In this document: positions 41,492-49,176 of the stretch, piece by piece | How the letters are laid out: every line of letters begins with the position of its first letter | Position numbering within the stretch: the first letter of the stretch is position 1 | NCBI GenBank assembly: GCA_965205725.1 | Contig: OZ242189.1 | Span: 868,001-932,000, forward strand | Direction: 5' to 3' | Source of the DNA: G965205725 sp965205725 | Lineage (GTDB): Bacteria > Pseudomonadota > Gammaproteobacteria > Pseudomonadales > Halieaceae | Length of the DNA stretch: 64,000 nucleotides | Program-made: the position numbers and the translations under genes | Notes under the pieces: generated by a model | Seen by the model: the letters and a program-made list of their open reading frames with translations, nothing else | The model's database searches: none | What the model was told of the DNA's origin: nothing

Positions 41492-43279
41492 ATGAAAATT
41501 GCATACAGGCTACCGCTGATTTTGCTCGTACTCTTTGTTGCCGCCAGTTGTGAGCGAGCGGGGACCATAAGTTGCGAGCCAACCGGAACCATAAGTTGTG
41601 AGCCAACGGCAACCATAAATAGTGGCGGTGTAAAAACTGCTGACATGCTATTACTCAATGGCAAAGTTTATACGGTAAATCCAGAGCAGCCCTGGGCTGA
41701 GTCTGTGGCGGTCCTGGATGGTAAAATTCTGGCGGTGGGTTCCACCCGGGAAATGAGTGCCTACCGCGATGCCAATACTGACATTGTGGAGTTGTCTGGA
41801 AAACTGCTAATGCCTGGCCTCAATGATGCGCATTTGCACCCAGCCTGGGGCGGCGTGAAAGATCTGTTTCAGTGCAATTTCCCTTTCTCGGCCGGCCCGG
41901 ATGAGATCGCCGCCAAAATAGCCGAATGTGTCGCCGCCCAACCAGACAGTGAATGGATACAGGGTGGTCAGTGGACCAGCGATTTTTTTGTCTCAAATGC
42001 AATGGACTCTCCGCGCAAATTTCTGGACCGGGTATCCGGCGACAAGGCTGTAGTTCTTACAGACGACTCGGGACACAACCACTGGGCGAATTCCAGGGCA
42101 CTACAACTGATGGGGGTGGACCGCAGCACCCAAAATCCCGAAGGCGGTAATATCGTTAGAGATCCTGGTACTGGCGAACCCAACGGCATACTGGAGGAAC
42201 TTTTTACCTGGGTAAAACTGGCAGTACCTCCGTGGACCCTGGACGAGCTTACGCGCGCCGCCGCGTACTCTATTGAACAGGCCAACCGGTTTGGTATAAC
42301 TGGCATGAAAGACGCCAGTGCGAGTGCACTGGAGGTGGAAGCATTTTACAGCATCGACCAGGGGCCAGGGCTGACTGCCAATGTTGCTACCGCGCTCTAC
42401 TCGGAATCAAAGGCCAACCTTACCGAAAAAGATATCAGTGAATTAGTTCGGTTGAGGGAGAAATATCAGTCAACCCACGTTCACACCAATTTCGTCAAGC
42501 TGTTCCTGGATGGTGTACCCACGGCATCACGAACGGCTGCCATGCTGGCTCCCTATGCTGCCAGTGATGCAGGGGAGGATGACAACTATGGGCCGATGCA
42601 CCTGCAGCCAGATCAGATTGCATCCACGGTTACTAAGCTCGATAAGCTCGGCTTCACGGTAAAGATGCATGCTGCTGGAGATCGCTCCGTCCGTGCCGCT
42701 TTAGATGCCATCGAACATGCCCGCAAAGCTAATGGCGACAGCGGCCTGCGCCATGAGCTGGCCCACGCCGGTTATATCGACCCGAACGATATCCCAAGGT
42801 TTGCCCAGCTCAATGCGGTGGCAGACTTTTCACCCTATATCTGGTTTCCTTCGCTTATTATCGATTCACTTAAGGGCGCCTTGGGTGATAGGGCGCAATA
42901 CTATTGGCCGGCCAGGGCTCTGCTGGACAGCAATGCGCCTTTGTTGGCAGGTTCCGATTGGCCCTCGGCAGTACCGGATATGAATCCGTGGACGGGGATG
43001 GAAGGGCTGGTCACACGACGTGATCCAGGCGGAGAATTCCCAGGGGCGCTGTGGGAAGAGCAAGCAATTTCATTAGCTGAGGCAGTAAAAATATACACCA
43101 TCGAGGGCGCCAAAGCTCTGAAGCTTGATGACCAGGCAGGCTCGGTCGAGGTAGGCAAGGCAGCAAACCTGATTGTCTTGCGAGATAATATATTTGAAAA
43201 TCCCGCCAGCGACATTGGAGATACCCTCGTAGCTATGACTTTTTTTGAAGGCAGATTGGTCTATAGTGGGTCCAGGTAA
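41492..43279 (+). CDS. YtcJ-like metal-dependent amidohydrolase lipoprotein
   Basis: 595 residues. Lipobox V-A-A-S-C20 gives an envelope lipoprotein. Just after it two 8-residue repeats (TISCEPTG, TISCEPTA) are encoded by a 24-base tandem repeat. The amidohydrolase part has KLLMPGLNDAHLHPAWG (metal site HxH), VKMHAAGDRSVRAALDAIEH, and LLAGSDWPSAV (Asp). YtcJ/NfdA-like enzymes hydrolyse N-substituted formamides and related amides. It lies between the deacetylase-like gene and an amidase; its last codons are followed by the amidase start within 20 bases. Confidence 0.88.
   Translation: MKIAYRLPLILLVLFVAASCERAGTISCEPTGTISCEPTATINSGGVKTADMLLLNGKVYTVNPEQPWAESVAVLDGKILAVGSTREMSAYRDANTDIVELSGKLLMPGLNDAHLHPAWGGVKDLFQCNFPFSAGPDEIAAKIAECVAAQPDSEWIQGGQWTSDFFVSNAMDSPRKFLDRVSGDKAVVLTDDSGHNHWANSRALQLMGVDRSTQNPEGGNIVRDPGTGEPNGILEELFTWVKLAVPPWTLDELTRAAAYSIEQANRFGITGMKDASASALEVEAFYSIDQGPGLTANVATALYSESKANLTEKDISELVRLREKYQSTHVHTNFVKLFLDGVPTASRTAAMLAPYAASDAGEDDNYGPMHLQPDQIASTVTKLDKLGFTVKMHAAGDRSVRAALDAIEHARKANGDSGLRHELAHAGYIDPNDIPRFAQLNAVADFSPYIWFPSLIIDSLKGALGDRAQYYWPARALLDSNAPLLAGSDWPSAVPDMNPWTGMEGLVTRRDPGGEFPGALWEEQAISLAEAVKIYTIEGAKALKLDDQAGSVEVGKAANLIVLRDNIFENPASDIGDTLVAMTFFEGRLVYSGSR
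41564..41611. repeat. 24-bp in-frame tandem repeat in lipoprotein linker
   Basis: ACCATAAGTTGCGAGCCAAC plus CGGA (41564-41587) and a near copy at 41588-41611, with a third partial unit ACCATAA after it. It keeps frame and extends the flexible linker after the lipidated cysteine. Confidence 0.85.
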
Positions 43280-43298
43280 CGACCACTTGGGAAGCGAC

Positions 43299-44876
43299 AT
43301 GGCGGACAGCTACAGCGACAAAAAACGCGATGGTGGTACGGCTCGCAGGAATTTTCTCAAGGCTGTTTCCGCAACCGTGGCTGTGGCCGCTGTTCCAGGT
43401 GTTGTGAAAGCCGTGAAAGCCATCGGAGCAAAGCCCCAGCCTGCCCAGGTGGATATTGTTTCTCTGAGTGCCACTGAACTGTCGAGGGCAATACACAATA
43501 AGGCACTTTCCTGTGTAGAAGTTATGCAGGCCTATCTGAATCAAATTGACGCGCTTAACGGCACATTTAACGCCATTGTTTCCCGAGCTGATAGCGAATC
43601 ACTGTTAGCGGAGGCGGCAGTGTGTGATGCCGAGCTCGCCAAGGGCAGGGTGCGCGGCCCTTTGCACGGTTTCCCACAGGCCCCGAAAGATTTAGCCGAC
43701 GCTCAGGGTTTCATCACCAGCAATGGCTCGCCCATTTTCAAAACCAATATGGCGTCGGCGGATTCCGTTCACATCGCAAGGATTCGCAGGGCTGGGGCCA
43801 TAATGATCGGCAAAACCAATGTTCCCGAGCTTGGTTTTGGTTCACAAACCTATAACCGGGTCTTCGGTGCAACCCTGAATGCCTGGGATGGTGTCAGTAC
43901 GGCTGGCGGGAGTAGCGGGGGAGCCGCGACAGCGCTTGCGCTACACCTGTTACCCGTGGCCGATGGCAGCGATTTTATGGGGTCATTGCGCAACCCCGCA
44001 GCCTACAACAATGTGATAGGTTTTAGACCGACTCCAGGGCTGGTGCCGTTTGCCGGTTCTTTCACTGAGCAACTTCCCTGCAACGGCCCGATGGGGCGCA
44101 ATGTCAGCGATACCGCCATGTTGTTGTCGGTTATGGCGGGTTACGATTCCACCATGCCCACCTCGCTGGTGAGTGATCCAGACCGTTTCACAGGACCCCT
44201 GAAGCGAGATTTCAAAGGTGCACGAATAGGCTGGCTAGGAGACTTTAATGGCTACTTGCCAATGGAAGACGGTGTCCTGGCTCTGTGTGAACAAGCGCTG
44301 GGATCTTTTCGCGACATTGGCTGCACCGTTGAACAAATCAGCATTAATTTTTCCATGGAAGAACTTTGGCAAACCTGGCTGGTGTTTCGTCACTGGCTCG
44401 CTCGGGGAAAGCTGCTGCCTTTGTATGGGGATCCGGTTCTGCGCGAGCAGCTAAAACCTGAGGCCATCTGGGAAGCGCAGGGTGGTCTGAAACTAACAGG
44501 CGATCAGGTATTCGGCGCCTCGATGAAAAGGGCTCAGTGGTATAAAGTCTTATTAATGGCATTCAAGACCTATGATTTTCTTGTGCTGCCCACCGCACAG
44601 GTGTTTCCATTTGACGCGCAAACACACTGGCCAAAAACGATTGCCGGCAGAGCTATGGATACCTATCACCGCTGGATGGAAGTGGTTATTCCAGGCACTT
44701 TGTCAGGTTGCCCGGTAATCAATGTTCCGGCTGGATTTAGTGAACAGGGCCTGCCTATGGGACTGCAAATCATTGCCCCCAGGCACCAGGATTTATCCAC
44801 ATTACAAATTGCTTATGCCTACGAACAAGCGGCACAATGGAATCTTGAATACCTGCCACTGGCGTTGCGAACTTAA
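43299..44876 (+). CDS. Amidase (amidase-signature family), Tat-type leader
   Basis: 525 residues from the ATG at 43299, with GGGAAG upstream. A leader A-R-R-N-F-L-K-A-V-S followed by a hydrophobic Ala/Val stretch suggests Tat export. The Ser-cisSer-Lys triad is visible: Lys in PQAPKDLADAQG, cis-Ser and Ser in TAGGSSGGAATA. The second Ser region reads GSDFMGSLRNPAAYNN, typical DGSxxGSxRxPA. Hydrolyses carboxamides to acid plus ammonia or amine. It completes a three-hydrolase group; the downstream neighbour has been separated by an IS insertion. Confidence 0.9.
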   Translation: MADSYSDKKRDGGTARRNFLKAVSATVAVAAVPGVVKAVKAIGAKPQPAQVDIVSLSATELSRAIHNKALSCVEVMQAYLNQIDALNGTFNAIVSRADSESLLAEAAVCDAELAKGRVRGPLHGFPQAPKDLADAQGFITSNGSPIFKTNMASADSVHIARIRRAGAIMIGKTNVPELGFGSQTYNRVFGATLNAWDGVSTAGGSSGGAATALALHLLPVADGSDFMGSLRNPAAYNNVIGFRPTPGLVPFAGSFTEQLPCNGPMGRNVSDTAMLLSVMAGYDSTMPTSLVSDPDRFTGPLKRDFKGARIGWLGDFNGYLPMEDGVLALCEQALGSFRDIGCTVEQISINFSMEELWQTWLVFRHWLARGKLLPLYGDPVLREQLKPEAIWEAQGGLKLTGDQVFGASMKRAQWYKVLLMAFKTYDFLVLPTAQVFPFDAQTHWPKTIAGRAMDTYHRWMEVVIPGTLSGCPVINVPAGFSEQGLPMGLQIIAPRHQDLSTLQIAYAYEQAAQWNLEYLPLALRT

Positions 44877-44915
44877 GGGGTGACGGACGGATAAGGCGGG
44901 GTACTTATAATAAAA

Positions 44916-46217
44916 GGACCTTCCCCAAATCGAGTGGGTAGTTTATCCTGATGCCCTATGAATGACACACAGTTGTACAGCCAGATACTGGGTATAGAGA
45001 AGCCTTGGAAAGTCACCGTTGTACAGGTTTCCCTTGCTGATGATGAAGTGAAAGTCACGGTCGAGCGTGGCAGCGGGAAACTGGCCTGCCGCAAGTGTGG
45101 CAAGGCCTGCCCCGGCTATGACAAGCGGCAGCGCCGGTGGCGGCACCTTGATACCTGTCAACTCAAGACCCTATTGGTGGCTGACGTGCCCCGGGTGGCG
45201 TGCTCAGAGCACGGCGTGGTGACAGTGAGTGTGCCCTGGGCAGAGCCTGGCAGCGGATTTACCGCCTTGTTTGAAGCACTCGTCATCGACTGGCTGAAGG
45301 AAGCTTCGACCAGTGCGGTGTCGGAGCGCCTGCGGCTGAGTTGGAATGCAGTGGATGGCATTATGCAGCGTGCGGTAAAACGTGGGCTATCACTTCGAGA
45401 GGCGCTGTCGCCCCGGAAAATCAGTGTTGATGAAACGGCTTATCGCAAGGGCCACGACTATGTGACAGTGGTGACTGATCAAGAGCATTCAGCGGTACTC
45501 CATGTCGCGGAAAACAGAGAGGCCGGTAGCCTGGCTGAGTTTTACGAGTTGCTGTCAGAGGACCAGAGAGCGGGTATCGAAAGTGTGTGCATGGATATGT
45601 GGCCTGCCTACATCAAGGCGACCAGGGATGCGATTCCCGATGCCGATAGCAAGATCGCTTTTGATCGTTTCCATGTGGCGCAATATCTGGGCAAAGCGGT
45701 TGATCAGGTACGCCGCCAGGAACACCGACAGTTGCTCAGACAAGGCGATGGGCGAATGAAGGGTAGCAAATACCAATGGCTGCGTAACCGGCGCAACATG
45801 AGTTGGCACCAGCAACGCAGCTTCAGCGAACTGCGACAATCGTCGCTGAAGACAGCCAGGGCGTGGGCCATCAAGGAACTCGCCTCCCGCCTGTGGGATT
45901 ACCGGAGCCGCACATGGGCCGAGAAAGGTTGGAAACGCCTGATCAACTGGATGGCTCGCAGCAGGCTCAAGCCGATGCAAGCGACATCAAAGACCCTGAG
46001 AAAGCATCTCTGGGGCATTCTCAACGCGGTGATTGGGAAGGTCGACAACAGCCACGCTGAAAGCATGAACAGTCGCATCAAGACGCTGAAAAGTCGTGCC
46101 CGTGGATTCAGAAACAGGGAGCGGTTCCGCAATGCAATTTACTTCCACCTGGGCGGACTACAGCTCTACCCGGAAGGCATCAGGGCCTAAATGACCCACT
46201 ACGATTGGGGAAGGCCC
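44916..46217 (+). mobile_element. ISL3-family insertion sequence
   Basis: 1302 bp. Inverted ends GGACCTTCCCCAAATCGAGT (left) and GGGCCTTCCCCAATCGTAGT (right, complement). It is bounded by an exact 8-base target duplication TAATAAAA (44908-44915, 46218-46225), the size expected for ISL3 elements. One transposase gene inside is full length, so the element looks intact and fairly recent. It lies between the amidase and madL genes. Confidence 0.94.
44958..46190 (+). CDS. ISL3-family transposase
   Basis: 410 residues. N-terminal zinc-ribbon-like CRKCGKACPGYDKR and a later Cys in VACSEHGV, then the DDE domain: ISVDETAYRKGHDYVTVV (Asp), VCMDMWPAYIKA (Asp) and DNSHAESMNSRIK (Glu region). This order is typical of ISL3 transposases. 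It fills its 1302-bp element, with stop 27 bases from the right end. No frameshift seen, so it could be active. Confidence 0.95.
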   Translation: MNDTQLYSQILGIEKPWKVTVVQVSLADDEVKVTVERGSGKLACRKCGKACPGYDKRQRRWRHLDTCQLKTLLVADVPRVACSEHGVVTVSVPWAEPGSGFTALFEALVIDWLKEASTSAVSERLRLSWNAVDGIMQRAVKRGLSLREALSPRKISVDETAYRKGHDYVTVVTDQEHSAVLHVAENREAGSLAEFYELLSEDQRAGIESVCMDMWPAYIKATRDAIPDADSKIAFDRFHVAQYLGKAVDQVRRQEHRQLLRQGDGRMKGSKYQWLRNRRNMSWHQQRSFSELRQSSLKTARAWAIKELASRLWDYRSRTWAEKGWKRLINWMARSRLKPMQATSKTLRKHLWGILNAVIGKVDNSHAESMNSRIKTLKSRARGFRNRERFRNAIYFHLGGLQLYPEGIRA

Positions 46218-46247
46218 TAATAAAAGAGCTCTCCAGAGAGTAGACTT

Positions 46248-46589
46248 ATGGTGATTTACGGTGTCGCGCTACTGGCATTTTGTACTTTGTGCGGCGTACT
46301 GTTGGGCAACATTCTGGGGGTGTTGCTAGGGGTAAAGGCAAACGTGGGTGGAGTGGGTATCGCCATGGTAATGCTCATCATCCTGTCGAATTTGTCTTCG
46401 CACAAATTCCATCTTGGCAGTCTTACCAAGAGCGGCATCGGTTTTTGGAGCGCTATGTACATTCCCATTGTGGTGGCCATTGTTGCCGGCGCCGTTGCAG
46501 TGATGCTGAGTTTCGCGCTTATCCCGGTATTTGCGCGCTTCGCTCCCGATGCTACTGATTCGATTATCAAAGAAGATCACCCGGCGTGA
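46248..46589 (+). CDS. madL: Malonate transporter subunit MadL
   Basis: 113 residues, three to four membrane spans (VIYGVALLAFCTLCGVLLGN, VGIAMVMLIILSNLSS, AMYIPIVVAIVAGAVAVM). Size and start match MadL, which forms a sodium-dependent malonate carrier with MadM. It starts 30 bases beyond the IS, which may have removed or supplied its promoter. No malonate decarboxylase or malonyl-CoA synthetase genes are nearby. Confidence 0.88.
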   Translation: MVIYGVALLAFCTLCGVLLGNILGVLLGVKANVGGVGIAMVMLIILSNLSSHKFHLGSLTKSGIGFWSAMYIPIVVAIVAGAVAVMLSFALIPVFARFAPDATDSIIKEDHPA

Positions 46590-47356
46590 TCAGTCAGACG
46601 CTGCTGGATGTGGCGACCAAAAACTCGCTCATTGTCGCCTTTATGTTTGTCGGTCTGGTCGTTTGGTTGTCCTATTGGCTATCCGACAAATTGACCCATG
46701 GACGTCTTCACGGCTCGGCGATAGCCATCGCTCTTGGGCTGTGTCTTGCCTATGCGGGTGGTGCCGCCACTGGCGGAACCCACGGTATCGCCGACATTTC
46801 CCTGCTCTCGGGCATCGGCATAATGGGCGGGGCAATGTTTCGGGATTTCGCCATTGTTGCTACCGCTTTTGGCGCCGATGTCGAAGCGATTAAAAAGTCA
46901 GGTTATGTCGGCGCCGCTTCGGTGCCAATCGGCGTGTTACTTTCCTTTGTCGTCGGTGCGATTGTCGCGGTTCTTTTTGGTTATGCCGATGCGGCAGAAA
47001 TTACTACCATCGGCGCCGGAGCGGCCACCTATATTGTAGGCCCCGTTACCGGGACGGCGCTTGGCGTTGGCTCCGACGTCGTCGCGCTCAGTATCGCGGC
47101 GGGTCTGATCAAGTCAATTTTAGTCATGGTAGCCACTCCGCTGGTTGCGCCCCTGATTGGGCTAACTACCCCTCACTCGGCAATGGTATACGGTGGATTG
47201 ATGGGCACCACGAGCGGTGTAGCGGCAGGTTTGGCGGCGACCGACCCGGAGCTGGTTCCCTATGGTGCTATGACAGCGACGTTTTACACCGGTGTTGGAT
47301 GTCTGCTAGCGCCCTCCGTGCTGTATTTCATCGTCAGGGCTATCGTTGGTCAATAA
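46586..47356 (+). CDS. madM: Malonate transporter subunit MadM
   Basis: 256 residues with about seven hydrophobic segments, for example NSLIVAFMFVGLVVWLSYWL and the glycine-rich GGTHGIADISLLSGIGIMGG. MadM is the larger subunit of the malonate carrier. GTG start at 46586 overlaps the madL stop by 4 bases. Substrate assignment rests on family match and the madLM pairing. Confidence 0.9.
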   Translation: MISQTLLDVATKNSLIVAFMFVGLVVWLSYWLSDKLTHGRLHGSAIAIALGLCLAYAGGAATGGTHGIADISLLSGIGIMGGAMFRDFAIVATAFGADVEAIKKSGYVGAASVPIGVLLSFVVGAIVAVLFGYADAAEITTIGAGAATYIVGPVTGTALGVGSDVVALSIAAGLIKSILVMVATPLVAPLIGLTTPHSAMVYGGLMGTTSGVAAGLAATDPELVPYGAMTATFYTGVGCLLAPSVLYFIVRAIVGQ

Positions 47357-47404
47357 TAGTGGTGCACTTTCTGCGCCAAAGAAATTGATTCAGTACAATC
47401 CAAT

Positions 47405-48592
47405 GTGGCTTTCACTGGAGATTGGCACTTGCTGCAAAAATTGATTCTGGCAGGGCTTGTCGCTGTAACGGCGGTTTCCACAGATCTCTATCTGCCGGGA
47501 ATACCCCAGATGGTGGAAGATCTTGGCACCAGTGCCAGCCGAGGTCAGTTAACACTGAGCGTATTCTTGCTGGGCTTTGCTTTGGGGCAAATGTTTTATG
47601 GCAGTATTTCGGATCAATACGGTAGAAAGCCGGTGATCTTCGTCGGTCTGAGTATTTATTGTCTGGGTTCTTTGGGCTGTGTGTCTGCCGCAGATATCGA
47701 TACCTTAATTGTCGGTCGATTTATCCAGGGTGTTGGTGGAGCAGCGGGCCCCGTGCTTGCCCGCGCCATTGTCTCTGACAGTTATGATCGACAAAATGCT
47801 GCGCGGATGATGGCGGGTATCGCCAGCGCCATGGCTCTGGTGCCGGCTATCGCCCCGGTGCTGGGCAGTTGGTTGCTGTACTTTTTCGACTGGCGATCCC
47901 ACTTTGTGCTGTTAATGTTACTGGGCTTTCTGACAGTATTTGGGGTGAGTACCTTGCGCGAGTCGTGCACCACTATTGGCAAGGCTCCGGTACAAGTCAG
48001 CACTATTTTTAGCCAGTTTCCTGCCTGCCTTCGCCAGAGGAATTTTTTTGGCTACACTTTATGCGGCGGGGCCACCTACGCCGCGTTGTTCTGCTATATA
48101 TCGACGACTTCTTTTATCGTGATTGAGCTGCTCGGGGTTGCCCCCGAGATGTTTGGTTACACGGCGCTGTTTGTCGTTCTTGGCTATATTGGTGGAGCTG
48201 CTCTCTGCTCGCGAAAGGTAAACAACTGGGGGATCATCAAGCTGCTGGGGCTGGGTCAGTTAGCAGGTTTTGTCGGGGCGGGGCTGTTGTTGATATTGGC
48301 AGTCATGGAGATTTATTGGCTATGGCCTGTTTTACTGGCGTTTTTTCTCGTCTTTATGGCCTGCGGTTTGAGCTTGCCGATCAGCCAAATGGGTGCAATC
48401 GCGGAAATACAGTCGGCGGCTGGTAAGGCCTCTTCGGTGTTTGGCGTATTGCAGGTCGCTTTTGCTTCATCGCTGGGATTTCTTGTGGGACTGTTTTACA
48501 ACGAGACTCTAATGCCGACAGCTCTGGGTATTGGCGTGGCCATGCTGATATCGCTCAGCGGTTATCTAATGGTGAGAAACTCCGGGCGTTAA
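47405..48592 (+). CDS. Bcr/CflA-type MFS transporter
   Basis: About 395 residues, twelve spans. The start LILAGLVAVTAVSTDLYLPG and the motif A region GQMFYGSISDQYGRKPVIFVG are typical of the Bcr/CflA drug-resistance group. The GTG at 47405 has no clear SD; a TTG at 47429 with GGAGA upstream is an alternative that would drop about 8 residues. Likely exports a toxic compound or pathway intermediate, or acts as a general efflux pump. Last gene of the plus-strand stretch before a gene-poor gap. Confidence 0.85.
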   Translation: MAFTGDWHLLQKLILAGLVAVTAVSTDLYLPGIPQMVEDLGTSASRGQLTLSVFLLGFALGQMFYGSISDQYGRKPVIFVGLSIYCLGSLGCVSAADIDTLIVGRFIQGVGGAAGPVLARAIVSDSYDRQNAARMMAGIASAMALVPAIAPVLGSWLLYFFDWRSHFVLLMLLGFLTVFGVSTLRESCTTIGKAPVQVSTIFSQFPACLRQRNFFGYTLCGGATYAALFCYISTTSFIVIELLGVAPEMFGYTALFVVLGYIGGAALCSRKVNNWGIIKLLGLGQLAGFVGAGLLLILAVMEIYWLWPVLLAFFLVFMACGLSLPISQMGAIAEIQSAAGKASSVFGVLQVAFASSLGFLVGLFYNETLMPTALGIGVAMLISLSGYLMVRNSGR

Positions 48593-48617
48593 TGCTCGTG
48601 TTTACCGGGAGTGAATG

Positions 48618-48809
48618 TCATTCCCTGGGAGCAGCGTGGGAAAGCTCTACGATATAGGCCCGAATTGCTTCGCTATTATCTTCGCTTAAAATCCAGTAGT
48701 GCTTCATCACCGACCACTGTGTTGAATGCAGGATCTCCCCATTTTTCAGTACACTTCTCATGGCCTGCCTTACTCTGTTTAATTGAATGGAATATCCATT
48801 CTGGCGCAC
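48618..48809 (-). CDS. Small hypothetical protein
   Basis: 63 codons from GTG, or 46 from an internal ATG (48761) that has AGGCAGG upstream. The protein (LKNGEILHSTQWSVMKHYWI, then SEDNSEAIRAYIVELSHA) has a sensible soluble composition but I do not recognise it. It is the only credible frame in the 450-base gap between the MFS gene and tRNA-Ser; otherwise I see nothing there. It may be a remnant or a real small protein. Confidence 0.35.
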   Translation of the reverse strand: MRQNGYSIQLNRVRQAMRSVLKNGEILHSTQWSVMKHYWILSEDNSEAIRAYIVELSHAAPRE

Positions 48810-49038
48810 TGACGCCGTTTTAGGGGGTGGGGCAGACTATTCCACTATGTTGGATTGGAAAATAAAGTACGCAAGTCCTTATTTTTATCAGGGAATAGGT
48901 GAATATTTTATATAGGTACTGAAAAAGAAAAGCCTGGAGTTACCCAACCTGTCGAATTTAGGCGTTGGTCACGAGGAAATACCGGCTTCCCCGCAGTAGT
49001 ACAGTCCCAAGTCCGACAGGCTCCTGGGTTTTGCAAAA

Positions 49039-49128
49039 TGGCGGTGAGCCAGGGATTCGAACCCCGGGACGGGATAAACCGTCAACGGTTTTCAAGACCG
49101 CCGCTTTCGACCACTCAGCCAGCTCACC
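49039..49128 (-). tRNA. tRNA-Ser, anticodon UGA
   Basis: Acceptor GGTGAGC (49128-49122) pairs with GCTCACC (49049-49043); discriminator G and an encoded CCA follow. The anticodon stem-loop is CGGTCTTGAAAACCG with anticodon TGA. A long variable arm and T-arm GGGTTCGAATCCC are present. Class II size (90 nt with CCA) fits serine. Confidence 0.96.
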
Positions 49129-49176
49129 AGAAGGAGCGAGATTATACAGTTCTATAACCCCGGTTCAAGGGTTTCG

